Shown here piece by piece: positions 58,927 through 59,647 of a DNA stretch of 59,647 nucleotides. Made by a program: the position numbers and the translations under genes. The DNA is from Bdellovibrio sp. ZAP7. GTDB taxonomy: Bacteria; Bdellovibrionota; UBA1018; CAIMNF01. How positions within the stretch are numbered: the first letter of the stretch is position 1; each line of letters opens with the position of its first letter. Location of the stretch: contig CAMCGZ010000015.1 of assembly GCA_945874535.1 (NCBI GenBank), positions 1-59,647 of the forward strand. Reading direction: 5' to 3'. The notes beneath the pieces were generated by a model. The model was not told where the DNA came from, ran no database searches, and worked only from the letters and a program-made list of their open reading frames with translations.

Positions 58927-59647
58927 CAGGCGAACACCTTTTTCCAAGAATCGAGGAACCGTCTGAGCATGACGTCAGGATCTCCGGTGAATCCGATACT
59001 GAGGCGGAGCAATCCCGGAGAGAGGTCCATTTCTTTTTGTTCGTTCGCGGGGATCTCACTCGAGGTACTGACCGAGGGGCAACTCATCAGAGTGCGTGAG
59101 AAGCCCAGAGACACCGCATACAGCCCGAATTTCACTTTTTGCAGTTCATTGGCGAGTTCCATCGCCTTCAGTGCGGTACCGCAATCCACCGTGAGCATTC
59201 CTCCATGGCCAAACCCCGGATTCAACAATCCATTCATCAGCGCATGCTCGGGGTGCGAAGTGAGGCCCGGATAAATCACCGGAATACCACCTTTTTCCAT
59301 GCCTTTTGCAAGATGAAGGGCCATTTCCGAGTGGGCTTTCACCCGAATCGGCAGGTGATCGAGGCGGACATAAAGTTCATGGCCGATCCGGGCGTCCATG
59401 ATGGGGCCGGTCAGCATGACGACGCCGGTGTTGACGTCGATCAGGCTCTGGATGAACTCTTTGGTTGAACAAATCACTCCTGCGATCATGTCGGCTGAAC
59501 CGGACACATACTTGGTACACGAATGAATGATCACATCCGCACCATGATCACCCGGATGGACCAGAAGAGGGGCGAACGTGTTGTCGACCACGAGCTTGAG
59601 ACCGTGGCGTTTGGCGATGGAGGAATAAGCCCGCAAGTCGGATATCC
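58926..59647 (-). CDS. PLP-dependent Cys/Met metabolism enzyme, C-terminal two-thirds (partial)
   Basis: About 240 residues; the N-terminus lies beyond the right edge. VVDNTFAPLLVHPGDHGADVIIHSCTKYVSGSADMIAGVICS contains the PLP Asp and the Schiff-base Lys (SCTKYVSG), and GPIMDARIGHELYVRLDHLPIRVKAHSEMALHLAKGM plus a C-terminal LLRLSIGFTGDPDVMLRRF complete the fold. This is the trans-sulfuration family (cystathionine gamma-synthase/lyase, methionine gamma-lyase, O-acetylhomoserine sulfhydrylase); the specificity cannot be settled here. Translationally coupled to DUF983. Confidence 0.93.
   Translation of the reverse strand, partial: ISDLRAYSSIAKRHGLKLVVDNTFAPLLVHPGDHGADVIIHSCTKYVSGSADMIAGVICSTKEFIQSLIDVNTGVVMLTGPIMDARIGHELYVRLDHLPIRVKAHSEMALHLAKGMEKGGIPVIYPGLTSHPEHALMNGLLNPGFGHGGMLTVDCGTALKAMELANELQKVKFGLYAVSLGFSRTLMSCPSVSTSSEIPANEQKEMDLSPGLLRLSIGFTGDPDVMLRRFLDSWKKVFA

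Noticed and set aside
1-59647. CRISPR arrays, insertion sequences, prophage or conjugation genes
   Set aside because: No direct-repeat array, transposase, integrase or phage structural gene was found; only tRNA-derived scars hint at past integration.

Overview
Window type and organism. This is dense chromosomal DNA of a Gram-negative bacterium: about 70 genes on both strands, short gaps, many 4-nt ATGA/GTGA/TTGA overlaps, numerous Sec signal peptides, lipoproteins, beta-barrel-like outer-membrane proteins and periplasmic enzymes. GC looks mid-50s per cent by eye (not counted). DUF3015, DUF4105, several lytic transglycosylases, a gap-pgk-tpiA-secG operon and many small secreted proteins without clear homologues suggest Bdellovibrionota/Oligoflexia or a nearby deltaproteobacterial-type lineage. 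This placement is an inference; no rRNA or complete tRNA gene is present.

Layout. 0-7.5 kb: the end of a flavoprotein gene, then envelope and secreted proteins mixed with decaying genes: a rhodanese relic, an FAD oxidoreductase with a disrupted 5' end, two frameshifted secreted proteins, and a truncated tRNA-Gly(CCC) 3' fragment at 7435-7495 that looks like a recombination or attachment scar. 7.5-17 kb: delta-60-repeat lipoprotein, small secreted proteins, lytic transglycosylase, pirin, YceI, a twin Tim44-like protein, and a receiver-cNMP regulator. 17-21.3 kb: an operon of three exported sugar-cleaving enzymes (GH1 beta-glycosidase, NAGPA-type phosphodiester glycosidase, NamZ/GH171 exo-muramidase). 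A perfect 11-bp inverted repeat buries the GH1 start codon. 21-31 kb: esterase, papain-like proteins, DUF302, a methyltransferase lacking part of its SAM site, MgtE, aldolase, SelO, TSUP, OPT transporter. 31-34 kb: selD-mnmH-PPC-lipoprotein operon, DoxX, lytic transglycosylase. 34-46 kb: ABC-F, metallophosphoesterase, nitroreductase, typA, rpmB, GNAT, HAD, PIG-L deacetylase, CBS protein, a Crp/Fnr regulator with an FNR box, nagB, thioesterase, exonuclease III, oligoribonuclease. 46.8-59.6 kb: fusA, TIGR01777-SRPBCC fusion, gap-pgk-tpiA-secG, an outer-membrane protein with a palindromic promoter region, diheme peroxidase, an MMPL exporter operon with a secreted SRPBCC-like protein and DUF983, and the end of a PLP-dependent sulfur amino-acid enzyme.

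How it fits together. The housekeeping core (translation GTPases, lower glycolysis, SecG, nucleases) is intact. The accessory genes concentrate on the envelope: turnover of cell-wall sugars (NamZ, lytic transglycosylases, NagB), secreted hydrolases and lipid-handling proteins. The best candidate for an undescribed system is the GH1-NAGPA-GH171 operon with its start-codon-occluding hairpin. The selD-mnmH-PPC operon and the FNR-box/CBS/DNR-like unit are secondary candidates.
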